Positions 14,295-21,192 of a DNA stretch of 27,516 nt are shown piece after piece. This stretch comes from an uncultured Erysipelotrichaceae bacterium (GTDB lineage: Bacteria; Bacillota_I; Bacilli_A; RF39; UBA660): assembly GCA_902795975.1 (NCBI GenBank), contig CADBNE010000003.1:1-27516 (forward strand), written 5' to 3'. A program made the position numbers and the translations under genes. Each line of letters starts with the position of its first letter. Position 1 is the stretch's first letter. Under the pieces are notes generated by a model, which made no database searches, was not told where the DNA came from, and saw only the letters and a program-made list of their open reading frames with translations.

Positions 14295-14861
14295 ATGGAA
14301 AATTTATGTAGTATAGTAGAATTACATTGTGAATGCCAAAAAGGTGATAAAACATTTAAATGGAATAGCTTATCTATGGCTAATTTATCAACAAATAAAA
14401 TAAATTATAATATAGAAGGACCAGTAGTTTTTGATAATAAACAAGCATATATATTGGGTATAACAGGATTAGACAAAGATAGATTAGAATTTACTTTGTT
14501 AACTGATGATAACAAAATAATTGATTTTAAATTAGAACATGATATGCAAGATAATAATTATTATGGTAATTGGTATTATGTAAATAATAATGAACCAATA
14601 TTTGGTGGATATACTAAAATATGTATGAATGAAGTAAAAGATGATGATATTTCGATTTATTCAATAAATAAAGAAATAGAAATTTTAGGTCATAATTATT
14701 TTTATCCTAAATATGCATCTGTTATATCACATTTATTGTTAACAAAATCATCAAATGTATCAATAATAGAAAAACAAAATAATTACTCAAGATATTCTAA
14801 AAATTATTTTAAAACAGTTATTCATTTTGTAAATCAAAAAAATTTAAAAAAGAAAATATAA
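14295..14861 (+). CDS. Hypothetical protein, no family recognised
   Basis: A 188-residue protein with no signal peptide or membrane helix. It looks beta-rich in the first two thirds (SIVELHCECQKG, GPVVFDNKQAYILGITGL, RLEFTLLTDDN, GNWYYVNN) and ends in a basic helical tail (KNYFKTVIHFVNQKNLKKK). RBS AGGAGGG is strong. It lies 19 nt after the 2-TM gene and 1 nt before the MmcQ/YjbR gene, so it belongs to this unit. Coding is supported by the ribosome binding site, tight spacing and codon composition like its neighbours; nothing supports a function. Confidence 0.7.
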   Translation: MENLCSIVELHCECQKGDKTFKWNSLSMANLSTNKINYNIEGPVVFDNKQAYILGITGLDKDRLEFTLLTDDNKIIDFKLEHDMQDNNYYGNWYYVNNNEPIFGGYTKICMNEVKDDDISIYSINKEIEILGHNYFYPKYASVISHLLLTKSSNVSIIEKQNNYSRYSKNYFKTVIHFVNQKNLKKKI

Positions 14862-14862
14862 T

Positions 14863-15525
14863 ATGAGAAATCTAAATTTTGAAAATAGAGTAATTAATTA
14901 TGATAAATTAGTTGAATATGGATTTGTACAAACTGATAATGATTATTGTTTAAGAAGAAAGATATGTGATAATAAATTTGAAGTAATAATAGAAATATTA
15001 GAAGATAAAAAATTATCATATGTTTTAGACTTAATAAATGGTGAAGAATATATAATTGTTGATGTAAAGAAAGAACTAGGTTCATTTGCATCTAATGTAA
15101 AAAAAGAATATGAAGGCATAATAAATGATGTAATAAATAAATGTACTACATTAAATGTATTTAAAAGTAAACAATCTAAATATATTATTAATTATGTAAA
15201 AAATAAATATAATACTGATTTAGAATTTTTATGGGAAGAATATAATAATGCAGTATTAAGAAATAAAAAAAATAATAAATGGTATGGTTTAATAATGAAT
15301 ATTCCATTAAATAAATTAAATATAGATGATGATACTAAAGTAGATGTAATTAACTTAATGTATCAAAAAGATAAAATTAATAATATTATAGATAATAAAA
15401 ATATATATGGTGGATATCATATGAATAAAAAGAGTTGGATATCTATACCTTTAGATAATAGAATAACTGAAGATGAAATAATTAAATTAATTGATAATAG
15501 TTATTTATTATCTAATAATAAATAA
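14863..15525 (+). CDS. MmcQ/YjbR family protein with N-terminal extension
   Basis: A 220-residue cytoplasmic protein. The C-terminal half (about 115-218) is a MmcQ/YjbR domain: FLWEEYNNAVLRNKKNNKWYG is split as the usual opening, followed by GLIMNIPLNKL, a lysine-rich middle, GGYHMNKKSWISIPLD and IDNSYLL. The domain has a CyaY-like fold and is often annotated as DNA-binding without strong evidence. The first 110 residues are an alpha/beta extension also found in longer clostridial members. No ribosome binding site is evident; it starts 1 nt after the previous stop and is probably translated by coupling. Last gene of the nucleotidyltransferase unit; no terminator follows. Confidence 0.82.
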   Translation: MRNLNFENRVINYDKLVEYGFVQTDNDYCLRRKICDNKFEVIIEILEDKKLSYVLDLINGEEYIIVDVKKELGSFASNVKKEYEGIINDVINKCTTLNVFKSKQSKYIINYVKNKYNTDLEFLWEEYNNAVLRNKKNNKWYGLIMNIPLNKLNIDDDTKVDVINLMYQKDKINNIIDNKNIYGGYHMNKKSWISIPLDNRITEDEIIKLIDNSYLLSNNK

Positions 15526-15527
15526 TA

Positions 15528-15536
15528 TGATATAAT
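15528..15536 (+). promoter_or_regulatory. Extended -10 promoter for XRE membrane protein gene
   Basis: TGATATAAT (TATAAT 15531-15536), 2 nt after the previous stop and 17 nt before the ATG at 15554. Confidence 0.72.
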
Positions 15537-15553
15537 AACGCTTGAGGTGGATT

Positions 15554-16306
15554 ATGAAAGGTGAAGAGTTGGCTAATAATTTAGTTAAATTCCGTAATAA
15601 GAATAAACTTAGTATTGAAGAAGTCTCAAAAAAGCTTAAAATTAAAACTAATAAATTAGAAGAATGGGAAAAAGGTAATAAGAAGCCTAGTATAAATAGT
15701 ATAAAGAAATTAGCACATTTATATAATATTCCTGTAAGTAATTTAATAGATGAAAAAGAATTAGTAGATGAATTAATATCAAAAAAACGTTTAGATATAA
15801 TAGAATTTAGTGTTATAACTATTCTAATATTTTTACTTATATTTACTGTTTCATATATTACTAATAGAAAAAATTTTTATAATGGAAAAGATTTAATATA
15901 TGAATTTAAAGGTGAAAGTAATAATTTTTCATTTGAAGATGGTATATTAGTAATGAATGATAAAACTAGATATATAGAATTATCAGATTTTAATGTTAAA
16001 TCAAATATTAATTTAAGAAAGATAGTAATTAATATAGCATTTAATGAAAAAATATGGAAAGTTGATGAAATAAATAATTGTACTAAAGAAGAATGTATAA
16101 ATTGGTTAAATAATATTTCATACAAAGAATATACATATAATAAAGCACCATTACATAAAAGTGCAAAAGATGATTCTTTTATGGAATATAAAGATGATTT
16201 TCCTAATGATTTTAAAGTAGAAATTAATTATTGTACTGATAAAGAATGTACAGTTGAAATATTAGATGTTAGTGCTAAAAAAATAAAGCTTAAAGAAAAT
16301 AAATAA
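15554..16306 (+). CDS. Membrane-tethered XRE-family protein
   Basis: A 250-residue protein in three parts: an XRE helix-turn-helix (about 3-58; RNKNKLSIEEVSKKLKI, then NKLEEWEKGNKKPSINSIKKL), one transmembrane helix (about 82-101) and an extracytoplasmic domain (about 105-250). The outer part has two short C-x4-C motifs, CTKEEC and CTDKEC, suggesting disulfide hairpins. The arrangement suggests a one-component transmembrane regulator or a RodZ-like cytoskeletal anchor; length and HTH type do not decide. The start is ATG 15554, preceded by TTGAGGTGG; an in-frame TTG at 15542 falls inside that ribosome binding site. A strong terminator makes it a single-gene unit unless transcription reads through from upstream. 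Confidence 0.82.
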   Translation: MKGEELANNLVKFRNKNKLSIEEVSKKLKIKTNKLEEWEKGNKKPSINSIKKLAHLYNIPVSNLIDEKELVDELISKKRLDIIEFSVITILIFLLIFTVSYITNRKNFYNGKDLIYEFKGESNNFSFEDGILVMNDKTRYIELSDFNVKSNINLRKIVINIAFNEKIWKVDEINNCTKEECINWLNNISYKEYTYNKAPLHKSAKDDSFMEYKDDFPNDFKVEINYCTDKECTVEILDVSAKKIKLKENK

Positions 16307-16309
16307 TTT

Positions 16310-16337
16310 GAATAGTTTAATAACTATTCTTTTTTTA
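16310..16337 (+). terminator. Intrinsic terminator after XRE membrane protein gene
   Basis: GAATAGTT (16310-16317) pairs with AACTATTC (16322-16329), loop TAAT, followed by T residues to 16336-16337. Confidence 0.88.
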
Positions 16338-16349
16338 CTAAAAATAAAG

Positions 16350-16355
16350 TATAAT
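16350..16355 (+). promoter_or_regulatory. -10 element for thioredoxin-like/tex unit
   Basis: TATAAT 16350-16355, 13 nt after the terminator and 16 nt before the ATG. No TG extension and no clear -35. Confidence 0.6.
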
Positions 16356-16371
16356 AAGTAAAGGTGATTAC

Positions 16372-16905
16372 ATGAATAAGAAGAAAATGATAATAGGATT
16401 TTTAGTAGCTGTATTAGCAAGTTTAGCAATATTTATATCTATTGATTCATTTGTTAATAAGAAATTAAAAGATAATAAGAATAATAGTAATTCTAATGTA
16501 GAAAGTAATTCAAATAGTAATGACTTAAATTTAATTACTAAAAAAACAGAAGTAATTGATTTTAAAAAATACCAAGAATTGAGATCTGAAATGTATGAAG
16601 ATGAAACATTTGCTATTATAATTATGAAATCTGATGATAAGATATCTAATACATTTAAAGATGAAGTATTAAATAGTTTTAATAAAAGAAAAAGTAATGT
16701 ATATGAATTAGATTTAGATAAATTAAATGAGAAAGAAGTATCAGAAATTATAACTGATATAACAAATATTCAAAAGTATAAAGAACCAACTATGATTACA
16801 CCAACTATGATAGTATGTAAAAAAGGTAAAATTGTGTATGTACAAGAAGGATTAATATATGCTAGTGAATTAAGTGAAAACTTAGATAAACAAGAAATAG
16901 AATAG
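16372..16905 (+). CDS. Exported single-helix protein, possibly thioredoxin-like
   Basis: A 177-residue protein with an N-terminal transmembrane helix (about 6-26), an Asn/Ser/Lys-rich linker (30-55) and a folded domain (about 58-175). The domain pattern, FAIIIMKSDD near the start and TPTMIVCKKGKIVYVQEGL near the end, resembles a thioredoxin fold with its cis-Pro (here in ITPTMIV) but has no CxxC active site, so it cannot act as a normal oxidoreductase. The assignment is fold-level inference only. RBS AAAGGTGAT. It is followed after 7 nt by tex and likely shares its transcript. Confidence 0.72.
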   Translation: MNKKKMIIGFLVAVLASLAIFISIDSFVNKKLKDNKNNSNSNVESNSNSNDLNLITKKTEVIDFKKYQELRSEMYEDETFAIIIMKSDDKISNTFKDEVLNSFNKRKSNVYELDLDKLNEKEVSEIITDITNIQKYKEPTMITPTMIVCKKGKIVYVQEGLIYASELSENLDKQEIE

Positions 16906-16912
16906 AGGACTT

Positions 16913-19069
16913 ATGAATACAAAAATTATTGCAGAAATTAGTAAAAGTTTAAATATAAAAGAATCTCAAGTTGAGACTACTTTAAAATTATTAGAAGAAG
17001 GAAATACTATTCCTTTTATCGCACGTTATAGAAAAGAAGCCACTGGTAATTTAGATGAAGAAGTAATTAAAGCTATTGGTGAAGTATATGATTACCAAGT
17101 TAATCTATTAAAACGTAAGGAAGATGTTATAAGGCTTATAGATGAAAAAGGTTTAATGACAGATGAATTACAAGAAAAAATTATGTCTTGTGAAAAATTA
17201 GTAGAAGTAGAAGATTTATATAGACCATATAAAGAAAAGAAAAAAACTAAAGCTACAGAAGCTATTAAGAATGGTTTAGAACCACTTGCTAAAATGATTA
17301 TGTCATGTCCTACAAAAGGTAGTATAAGTGATATGGCTAAAAAATTTATTACTGATAATGTAAAAACAGAAGAAGAAGCTATAGAGGGTGCTAAATACAT
17401 AATAGCTGAATGGATAAGTGATAATGCATATTATAGAAAATATATAAGAAGTAATATGTATAGAAATGGAATATTAGTATCTAGTTTAAAGAAAAATGCT
17501 ACAGATGAAGGTAAAGTATATGAAATGTACTATGAATATAGTGAAGCAGTATCTAAAATTAAACCACATAGAATTTTAGCAGTTAATAGAGGAGAAAAAG
17601 AAGATGTATTATCTGTTAAAATAGATATAGATAAAGATACTATTGTTAATTTCTTAAAAGAAAAAAATATAAAAAATAAAGAAAGTTTTTGTGCACAATA
17701 TATAGAAGAAGCAATAGAAGATAGTTTAAAGAGATTAATATTACCATCAGTAGAAAGAGAAATAAGAAGTGATTTAACTGAAAAAGGAGAAGTAGCTGCT
17801 ATAGATAATTTTGGTAAAAATTTAGAAAGTTTATTACTTACTCCACCAATGAAAGAAAAAGTAGTTTTAGCATTTGACCCAGGATATGTTAATGGATGTA
17901 AGATAGCTGTTATAGATAAGACAGGTAAGTATTTAGATTCTACAGTTATAAAACCATTTTTAAATAATGTAGATGATAAAAAATTAAAAGAATGTAAAGA
18001 ACAAATAGTATTGTTAATAGCAAAATATAAAGTAGATATAATTGCTATAGGTAATGGTACTGCATCAAGAGAATCTGAAAAATTCTGTGCTGATATGATT
18101 AGAGATTATAAATTAAACTGTAAATATGTAATTGTATCTGAAGCAGGAGCATCAATATATAGTGCATCAGATATAGCTATACAAGAATTTCCTGATTTAG
18201 CTGTTGAAAAAAGAAGTGCAGTAAGTATTGGTAGAAGATTACAAGATCCTTTAGCAGAATTAGTTAAAGTTCCACCAGAAGGTATAGGTGTAGGATTATA
18301 TCAACATGATGTAAGTAGTAAGAAATTATCTGAAAGTTTAGATTTCGTAGTATCTAAAGCAGTTAATAGTGTAGGGGTTAATATTAATACAGCATCTCCA
18401 TCATTACTTAAGTATGTATCAGGTATAACTAAAAGAAATATAGATAAAATAATTAGTTATAGAGATACTCATGGTAGAATTAATTCTAGAGAAGAAATAA
18501 AGAAAGAAAAAATATTAAGTGATAAAACTTATGAACAAGCAATAGGATTTTTAAGAATAACTGAAGGAAGTAATATATTAGATGAAACAGCAATTCACCC
18601 TGAAAGTTATGATTTAACACTTAAATTATTAAAAGAATTAGATTGTGATTTGTCTAAAGTAGGTAGTGAAGAATTAATAGAAAAACTTAATAATATAGAT
18701 ATTAATGAATATAAAGATAAACTAGGTACAGATATTTATACTTTAGAAGATGTTATTAATTCATTAAAGAAACCTAATAGAGACCCACGTGATGAAATGC
18801 CACAACCATTACTTAAGAGTGATGTACTTAATATAGATGATTTAACTATAGGTATGAAATTACAAGGAACAGTTCGTAATGTAGTAGACTTTGGAGCATT
18901 TATAGATATAGGGCTTCATAATGATGGTTTAGTTCATATATCAAAAATATCTAATCAATATTTAAAACATCCATCTGATATATTAAGTGTTGGTGATATA
19001 GTAGATTGTTATGTAATAGATATCAATAAAGAAAAAGAAAAAGTATCTCTATCATTATTAGAGATGTAA
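16913..19069 (+). CDS. tex: Tex family RNA-binding protein (YqgF-like and S1 domains)
   Basis: A 718-residue cytoplasmic protein of usual Tex length. In order: helical Tex N-terminal region (about 1-310; GNTIPFIARYRKEATGNLDE, LEDLYRPYKEKKKTKAT-like), a YqgF/RNase H-like domain (about 325-455; VLAFDPGYVNGCKIAV, IAIGNGTASRESE), helix-hairpin-helix region (about 480-555; VNINTASPSLLKYVSGI) and a C-terminal S1 domain (about 645-715; GTVRNVVDFGAFIDIG, DGLVHISKIS). Tex binds nucleic acid and is linked to transcription and stress tolerance in several bacteria. RBS is a modest AGAGGA only a few nt from the ATG. The end of the gene overlaps a stem-loop with a T-rich tract. Confidence 0.96.
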   Translation: MNTKIIAEISKSLNIKESQVETTLKLLEEGNTIPFIARYRKEATGNLDEEVIKAIGEVYDYQVNLLKRKEDVIRLIDEKGLMTDELQEKIMSCEKLVEVEDLYRPYKEKKKTKATEAIKNGLEPLAKMIMSCPTKGSISDMAKKFITDNVKTEEEAIEGAKYIIAEWISDNAYYRKYIRSNMYRNGILVSSLKKNATDEGKVYEMYYEYSEAVSKIKPHRILAVNRGEKEDVLSVKIDIDKDTIVNFLKEKNIKNKESFCAQYIEEAIEDSLKRLILPSVEREIRSDLTEKGEVAAIDNFGKNLESLLLTPPMKEKVVLAFDPGYVNGCKIAVIDKTGKYLDSTVIKPFLNNVDDKKLKECKEQIVLLIAKYKVDIIAIGNGTASRESEKFCADMIRDYKLNCKYVIVSEAGASIYSASDIAIQEFPDLAVEKRSAVSIGRRLQDPLAELVKVPPEGIGVGLYQHDVSSKKLSESLDFVVSKAVNSVGVNINTASPSLLKYVSGITKRNIDKIISYRDTHGRINSREEIKKEKILSDKTYEQAIGFLRITEGSNILDETAIHPESYDLTLKLLKELDCDLSKVGSEELIEKLNNIDINEYKDKLGTDIYTLEDVINSLKKPNRDPRDEMPQPLLKSDVLNIDDLTIGMKLQGTVRNVVDFGAFIDIGLHNDGLVHISKISNQYLKHPSDILSVGDIVDCYVIDINKEKEKVSLSLLEM

Positions 19070-19088
19070 TATCTTTTTCTTTTTTTTT
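19045..19088 (+). terminator. Probable intrinsic terminator at the end of tex
   Basis: ATCTCTA (19045-19051) pairs with TAGAGAT (19059-19065) inside the last tex codons. The T-rich tract (19072-19088) follows after a few bases; a shorter alternative stem AGAT/ATCT abuts the T-tract. Confidence 0.55.
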
Positions 19089-19098
19089 ATATATTTTG

Positions 19099-19107
19099 TG
19101 ATATTAT
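19099..19107 (+). promoter_or_regulatory. Extended -10 promoter for Cys-rich membrane protein gene
   Basis: TGATATTAT (TATTAT 19102-19107), 27 nt before the ATG at 19135, directly after the tex terminator T-tract. Confidence 0.6.
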
Positions 19108-19134
19108 TTATATAGAATAAGGAGAGGTTTAGTT

Positions 19135-19680
19135 ATGGATGAAAATAAAAAGGAATGTAAATGTGAATGTAGTTGTTCAAAAAAAGGGTTCGTATATTGG
19201 TTTGTTATAATAGTTGGAGTAGGATTTATAGTTTTTGCAAGTATTAGTCTTGGAAATAAAATATCTGATAATAATTGTAATTGTCCAAAGTGTGATACTG
19301 AAGAAAAAATAAAAAATGCATCACAAGATAGATATGAATTTGATTTTTATGATGGTGGTATTCCAGGTAATACAATAAAAGGATTTATAGATTTAAAAAA
19401 TGGTAATACAAAAATGGTTATTACAAAAGAATGTTCAATTCCTAATACTTGTGAAAAAGTAGAAGATGAAGTTTTAGAAACTACATTATCATCAACTGAA
19501 TTAAATAAAGTAATTGATTATTTAGAAAAGTATAAATATCCTAATGCTAAAAAAGTAGGAGAAGAGAATTTTAAAGCAGATGAGAAAACAGTTGAATTTA
19601 TTTATTCTTTAAGAACAATTATACTTGGTTCTAATAATATTAAATCAGGTAATGAAGGATTAGATAATTTATTAAAATAA
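19135..19680 (+). CDS. Single-pass membrane protein with cytoplasmic Cys cluster, unknown function
   Basis: A 181-residue protein. Residues 1-19 carry a Cys-x-Cys cluster (KECKCECSCSKK), followed by a transmembrane helix (about 20-42) and a predicted outer part that begins with a second cluster (NCNCPKCD, about 50-57). The rest (about 70-181) is mixed alpha/beta with a C-x5-C pair (CSIPNTC), a probable disulfide. The cytoplasmic cluster could bind a metal; orientation is inferred from the flanking lysines. RBS AAGGAGAGG. It is a single-gene unit with its own promoter and a strong terminator, and it converges on a minus-strand small RNA gene. Confidence 0.75.
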   Translation: MDENKKECKCECSCSKKGFVYWFVIIVGVGFIVFASISLGNKISDNNCNCPKCDTEEKIKNASQDRYEFDFYDGGIPGNTIKGFIDLKNGNTKMVITKECSIPNTCEKVEDEVLETTLSSTELNKVIDYLEKYKYPNAKKVGEENFKADEKTVEFIYSLRTIILGSNNIKSGNEGLDNLLK

Positions 19681-19709
19681 AAAGTAATGACATTGTCATT
19701 ACTTTTTTT
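19681..19709 (+). terminator. Intrinsic terminator after Cys-rich membrane protein gene
   Basis: AAAGTAATGAC (19681-19691) pairs with GTCATTACTTT (19695-19705), loop ATT, T-run to 19709. It starts directly after the stop codon. Confidence 0.92.
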
Positions 19710-19713
19710 AAAC

Positions 19714-19743
19714 AAAAAAAGAAGTTGCCCCCTGAGCAACTTC
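19714..19743 (-). terminator. Intrinsic terminator of the small RNA
   Basis: On the minus strand GAAGTTGC (19743-19736) pairs with GCAACTTC (19728-19721), loop TCAGGGG, followed by seven T (19720-19714). The plus strand lacks a T-tract after the hairpin, so it works for the minus strand. Confidence 0.92.
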
Positions 19744-19810
19744 CATAAAAGAATAAAAAGGGGTTGGCTAGTGTGATACTAGCTCCAATCCGGTTTTTCC
19801 GAATTGGTAC
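19714..19810 (-). ncRNA. Unidentified structured small RNA, about 97 nt
   Basis: A minus-strand transcription unit with a consensus promoter (TTGACA, 17 nt, TAGTAT) about 6 nt upstream of a likely 5' end near 19810 and an intrinsic terminator ending near 19714. In between are two strong hairpins: CCAATTCGG/CCGGATTGG (19807-19785, loop of five A) and GCTAGT/ACTAGC (19783-19767). The first helix pairs fully on the minus strand with one U-G wobble, whereas the plus strand would have a C-A mismatch, which fixes the strand. A C-rich single-stranded stretch CAACCCC (19766-19760) could pair with GGGG in the terminator loop. GC content is far above the surroundings. No open reading frame with a ribosome binding site is inside. 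I do not recognise an Rfam family. Confidence 0.78.
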
Positions 19811-19815
19811 TTCAT

Positions 19816-19844
19816 ATACTAATATAAAAAAGTTAATTTGTCAA
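19816..19844 (-). promoter_or_regulatory. Promoter of the small RNA
   Basis: On the minus strand TTGACA (19844-19839), 17-nt spacer, TAGTAT (19821-19816). This is one of only two perfect -35 hexamers at a promoter in the window, the other being at hrcA. Confidence 0.78.
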
Positions 19845-19888
19845 GGTTTTTATAAAAAATTTTTAAATTATGAAAAATAATATAAATA

Positions 19889-19897
19889 TGTTATAAT
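19889..19897 (+). promoter_or_regulatory. Extended -10 promoter for the lipoprotein array
   Basis: TGTTATAAT (TATAAT 19892-19897), 24 nt before the first lipoprotein ATG, divergent from the small RNA promoter. Confidence 0.72.
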
Positions 19898-19921
19898 AGC
19901 TTTGCTTCAAGGAGGAAGTTT

Positions 19922-20299
19922 ATGAAAAAGAAGTTTATTGTTGTTTTACTATTATTATGTTTATTATGTGGTTGTGGTAAAAAGAAAAAAATAGAATGTA
20001 CATTAAAAAATGATAAAGATGAAAATATGAGATCTTATATACGTGTTACATTAGTTGCAAATAAAGAAATGGTTGAAACAGAAGAATTATATGCTGTATA
20101 TAAATTTAAAACAAAAGAAGATGCTTCTAAAAATTATGATAAAATTGAAAAAATTATTGCACAAGATGATAGCGTTAAATTAGAACAATCAGAAGAAAAT
20201 ATAATTGCTAAAGGAAAAAAGAATGTAACAAATATGCAATATGATACAAATGCTAAAGTATCTTATTATGAACAATTAGGTTATACTTGTGAAAAATAA
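19922..20299 (+). CDS. Small lipoprotein, array member 1
   Basis: A 125-residue lipoprotein with a type II signal peptide (KKK, hydrophobic core, lipobox LCGC with lipidated Cys18). The mature part begins with a Lys-rich linker and then ECTL, contains alternating beta-like segments with TKEDASKNYDKIEK, and ends YTCEK. The layout of one Cys soon after the linker, a helix beginning with an ED/KDA motif and a Cys at the very end is shared with the next three genes, so they look like diverged paralogues. The pair of non-lipid Cys probably forms a disulfide. Resembles YehR/DUF1307-type lipoproteins in size and pattern; function unknown. RBS AAGGAGG is strong. Confidence 0.82.
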   Translation: MKKKFIVVLLLLCLLCGCGKKKKIECTLKNDKDENMRSYIRVTLVANKEMVETEELYAVYKFKTKEDASKNYDKIEKIIAQDDSVKLEQSEENIIAKGKKNVTNMQYDTNAKVSYYEQLGYTCEK

Positions 20300-20320
20300 T
20301 TATATAAGATGGAGTAAATA

Positions 20321-20707
20321 ATGAAAAAAAGAATTATATATTTAATATTAATTTGTATATTAGTTAGTACAGGCTGTGCAAAAAAAGAAAAATTAACATG
20401 TACACAAGAAGAAAAAATTACAAATCCTGTAAATGTTTCGATAGAGTCTAAGTCAGTAATTAAATTTGAAGATGGTTATGCCACAAAATTTATTACTAAT
20501 CAGGTATTAAATTTTGAAGATGAAGAAGATGCTAAAACATATATAGATAGTTTTGAGTCAGAGATTGGATATAAAATTAATAGAAAAGGCTCAAAAGTTA
20601 CTATTGATTACTCTAAAAAAATAGATAAAGAAAATATTAAAACTGAAGAAAATAAGAAAGATTCTATTAAAAATTATCTTGAAAGTAAAAATTATAAATG
20701 TAAGTAA
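20321..20707 (+). CDS. Small lipoprotein, array member 2
   Basis: A 128-residue lipoprotein with lipobox STGC (Cys19). The mature part starts KKEKLTCTQEE, continues with VIKFEDGYATKFITNQVL and EDEEDAKTYIDSFESEIGYK, then a Lys/Glu-rich segment, IKNYLESKNYKCK at the end. It aligns visibly by eye with the third array member (KLTCT, the FKGDYATK-type strand, a helix starting near DA, DGYK/IGYKI, VKEYLEGRGFSCK). The gap to the first gene is 21 nt and no promoter is seen, so both are co-transcribed. RBS GATGGAG is moderate. Function unknown. Confidence 0.82.
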   Translation: MKKRIIYLILICILVSTGCAKKEKLTCTQEEKITNPVNVSIESKSVIKFEDGYATKFITNQVLNFEDEEDAKTYIDSFESEIGYKINRKGSKVTIDYSKKIDKENIKTEENKKDSIKNYLESKNYKCK

Positions 20708-20736
20708 TTAAAAATTTATAATAAAATTAAAATTTA

Positions 20737-20745
20737 TGATATAAT
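20737..20745 (+). promoter_or_regulatory. Extended -10 promoter for lipoprotein 3
   Basis: TGATATAAT (TATAAT 20740-20745), 22 nt before the ATG at 20768. Confidence 0.72.
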
Positions 20746-20767
20746 GAATATGGGATGGTGCATAAAT

Positions 20768-21145
20768 ATGAAAAAAGCAAGTTTAATAGTATCAGCTATA
20801 GCTTTAATCTTTGTAACAGGATGTTCAAAAACTACAAAATTAACTTGTACTAATACTCAATCATTTAGTACAGCAGAATTAAAAACTGAAACAGTTATTA
20901 CTTTTAAAGGAGATTATGCTACAAAAACTAAAACAACTATGACAGCAAGCTTTACAAGTAAAGATTCAGCAGAAGCTTTTGCAAAAAAATATAAAGAAAC
21001 TGATGGATATAAAGTAAAAGTAAATGGTGAAAAAGTTGAATTAGTTAATGAAGAAAAAGTAGATAAAGATTCTGTAAAAAAAGATGATAATAAGAAAGCT
21101 AAAGTTAAAGAATACTTAGAAGGTAGAGGATTTAGTTGTAAATAA
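20768..21145 (+). CDS. Small lipoprotein, array member 3
   Basis: A 125-residue lipoprotein with lipobox VTGC (Cys19). The mature part has KLTCTNTQSFSTAELKTETV, ITFKGDYATKTKTTM, a helix SKDSAEAFAKKYKETDGYK, VNGEKVELVNEEKVDKD and the C-terminal VKEYLEGRGFSCK. The strand-strand-helix pattern with FKGD and TDGYK is that of DUF1307/YehR-like lipoproteins. I chose ATG 20768 with GGGATGGTG upstream; an in-frame ATG at 20744 lies within the -10 element and cannot be used from this promoter. A terminator directly follows the stop. Closest to array member 2. Confidence 0.84.
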   Translation: MKKASLIVSAIALIFVTGCSKTTKLTCTNTQSFSTAELKTETVITFKGDYATKTKTTMTASFTSKDSAEAFAKKYKETDGYKVKVNGEKVELVNEEKVDKDSVKKDDNKKAKVKEYLEGRGFSCK

Positions 21146-21169
21146 AATTGGAGTTTCTCCAATTTTTTT
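21145..21169 (+). terminator. Intrinsic terminator after lipoprotein 3
   Basis: AAATTGGAG (21145-21153) pairs with CTCCAATTT (21157-21165), loop TTT, T-run to 21169. The last base of the stop codon is in the stem. Confidence 0.9.
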
Positions 21170-21176
21170 GTATAAT
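21148..21176 (+). promoter_or_regulatory. Promoter for lipoprotein 4, overlapping the terminator
   Basis: -10 TATAAT at 21171-21176. TTGGAG at 21148-21153, within the terminator stem, is exactly 17 nt upstream and could act as -35. The -10 ends 16 nt before the ATG. Confidence 0.62.
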
Positions 21177-21192
21177 GTAATTAGGTGATATT

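Noticed and set aside
17092..17400. Minus-strand open frame of 102 codons within tex
   Set aside because: Shadow of the well-supported tex reading frame.
19708..19746. Minus-strand micro-ORF starting ATG GAA GTT inside the small RNA (12 codons)
   Set aside because: No ribosome binding site, and the codons are the terminator hairpin itself.
19714..19844. Small RNA as tracrRNA, SRP RNA or tmRNA
   Set aside because: No CRISPR repeats or cas genes are in the window, there is no SRP GGAA-loop signature helix, and no tRNA-like ends or tag reading frame.
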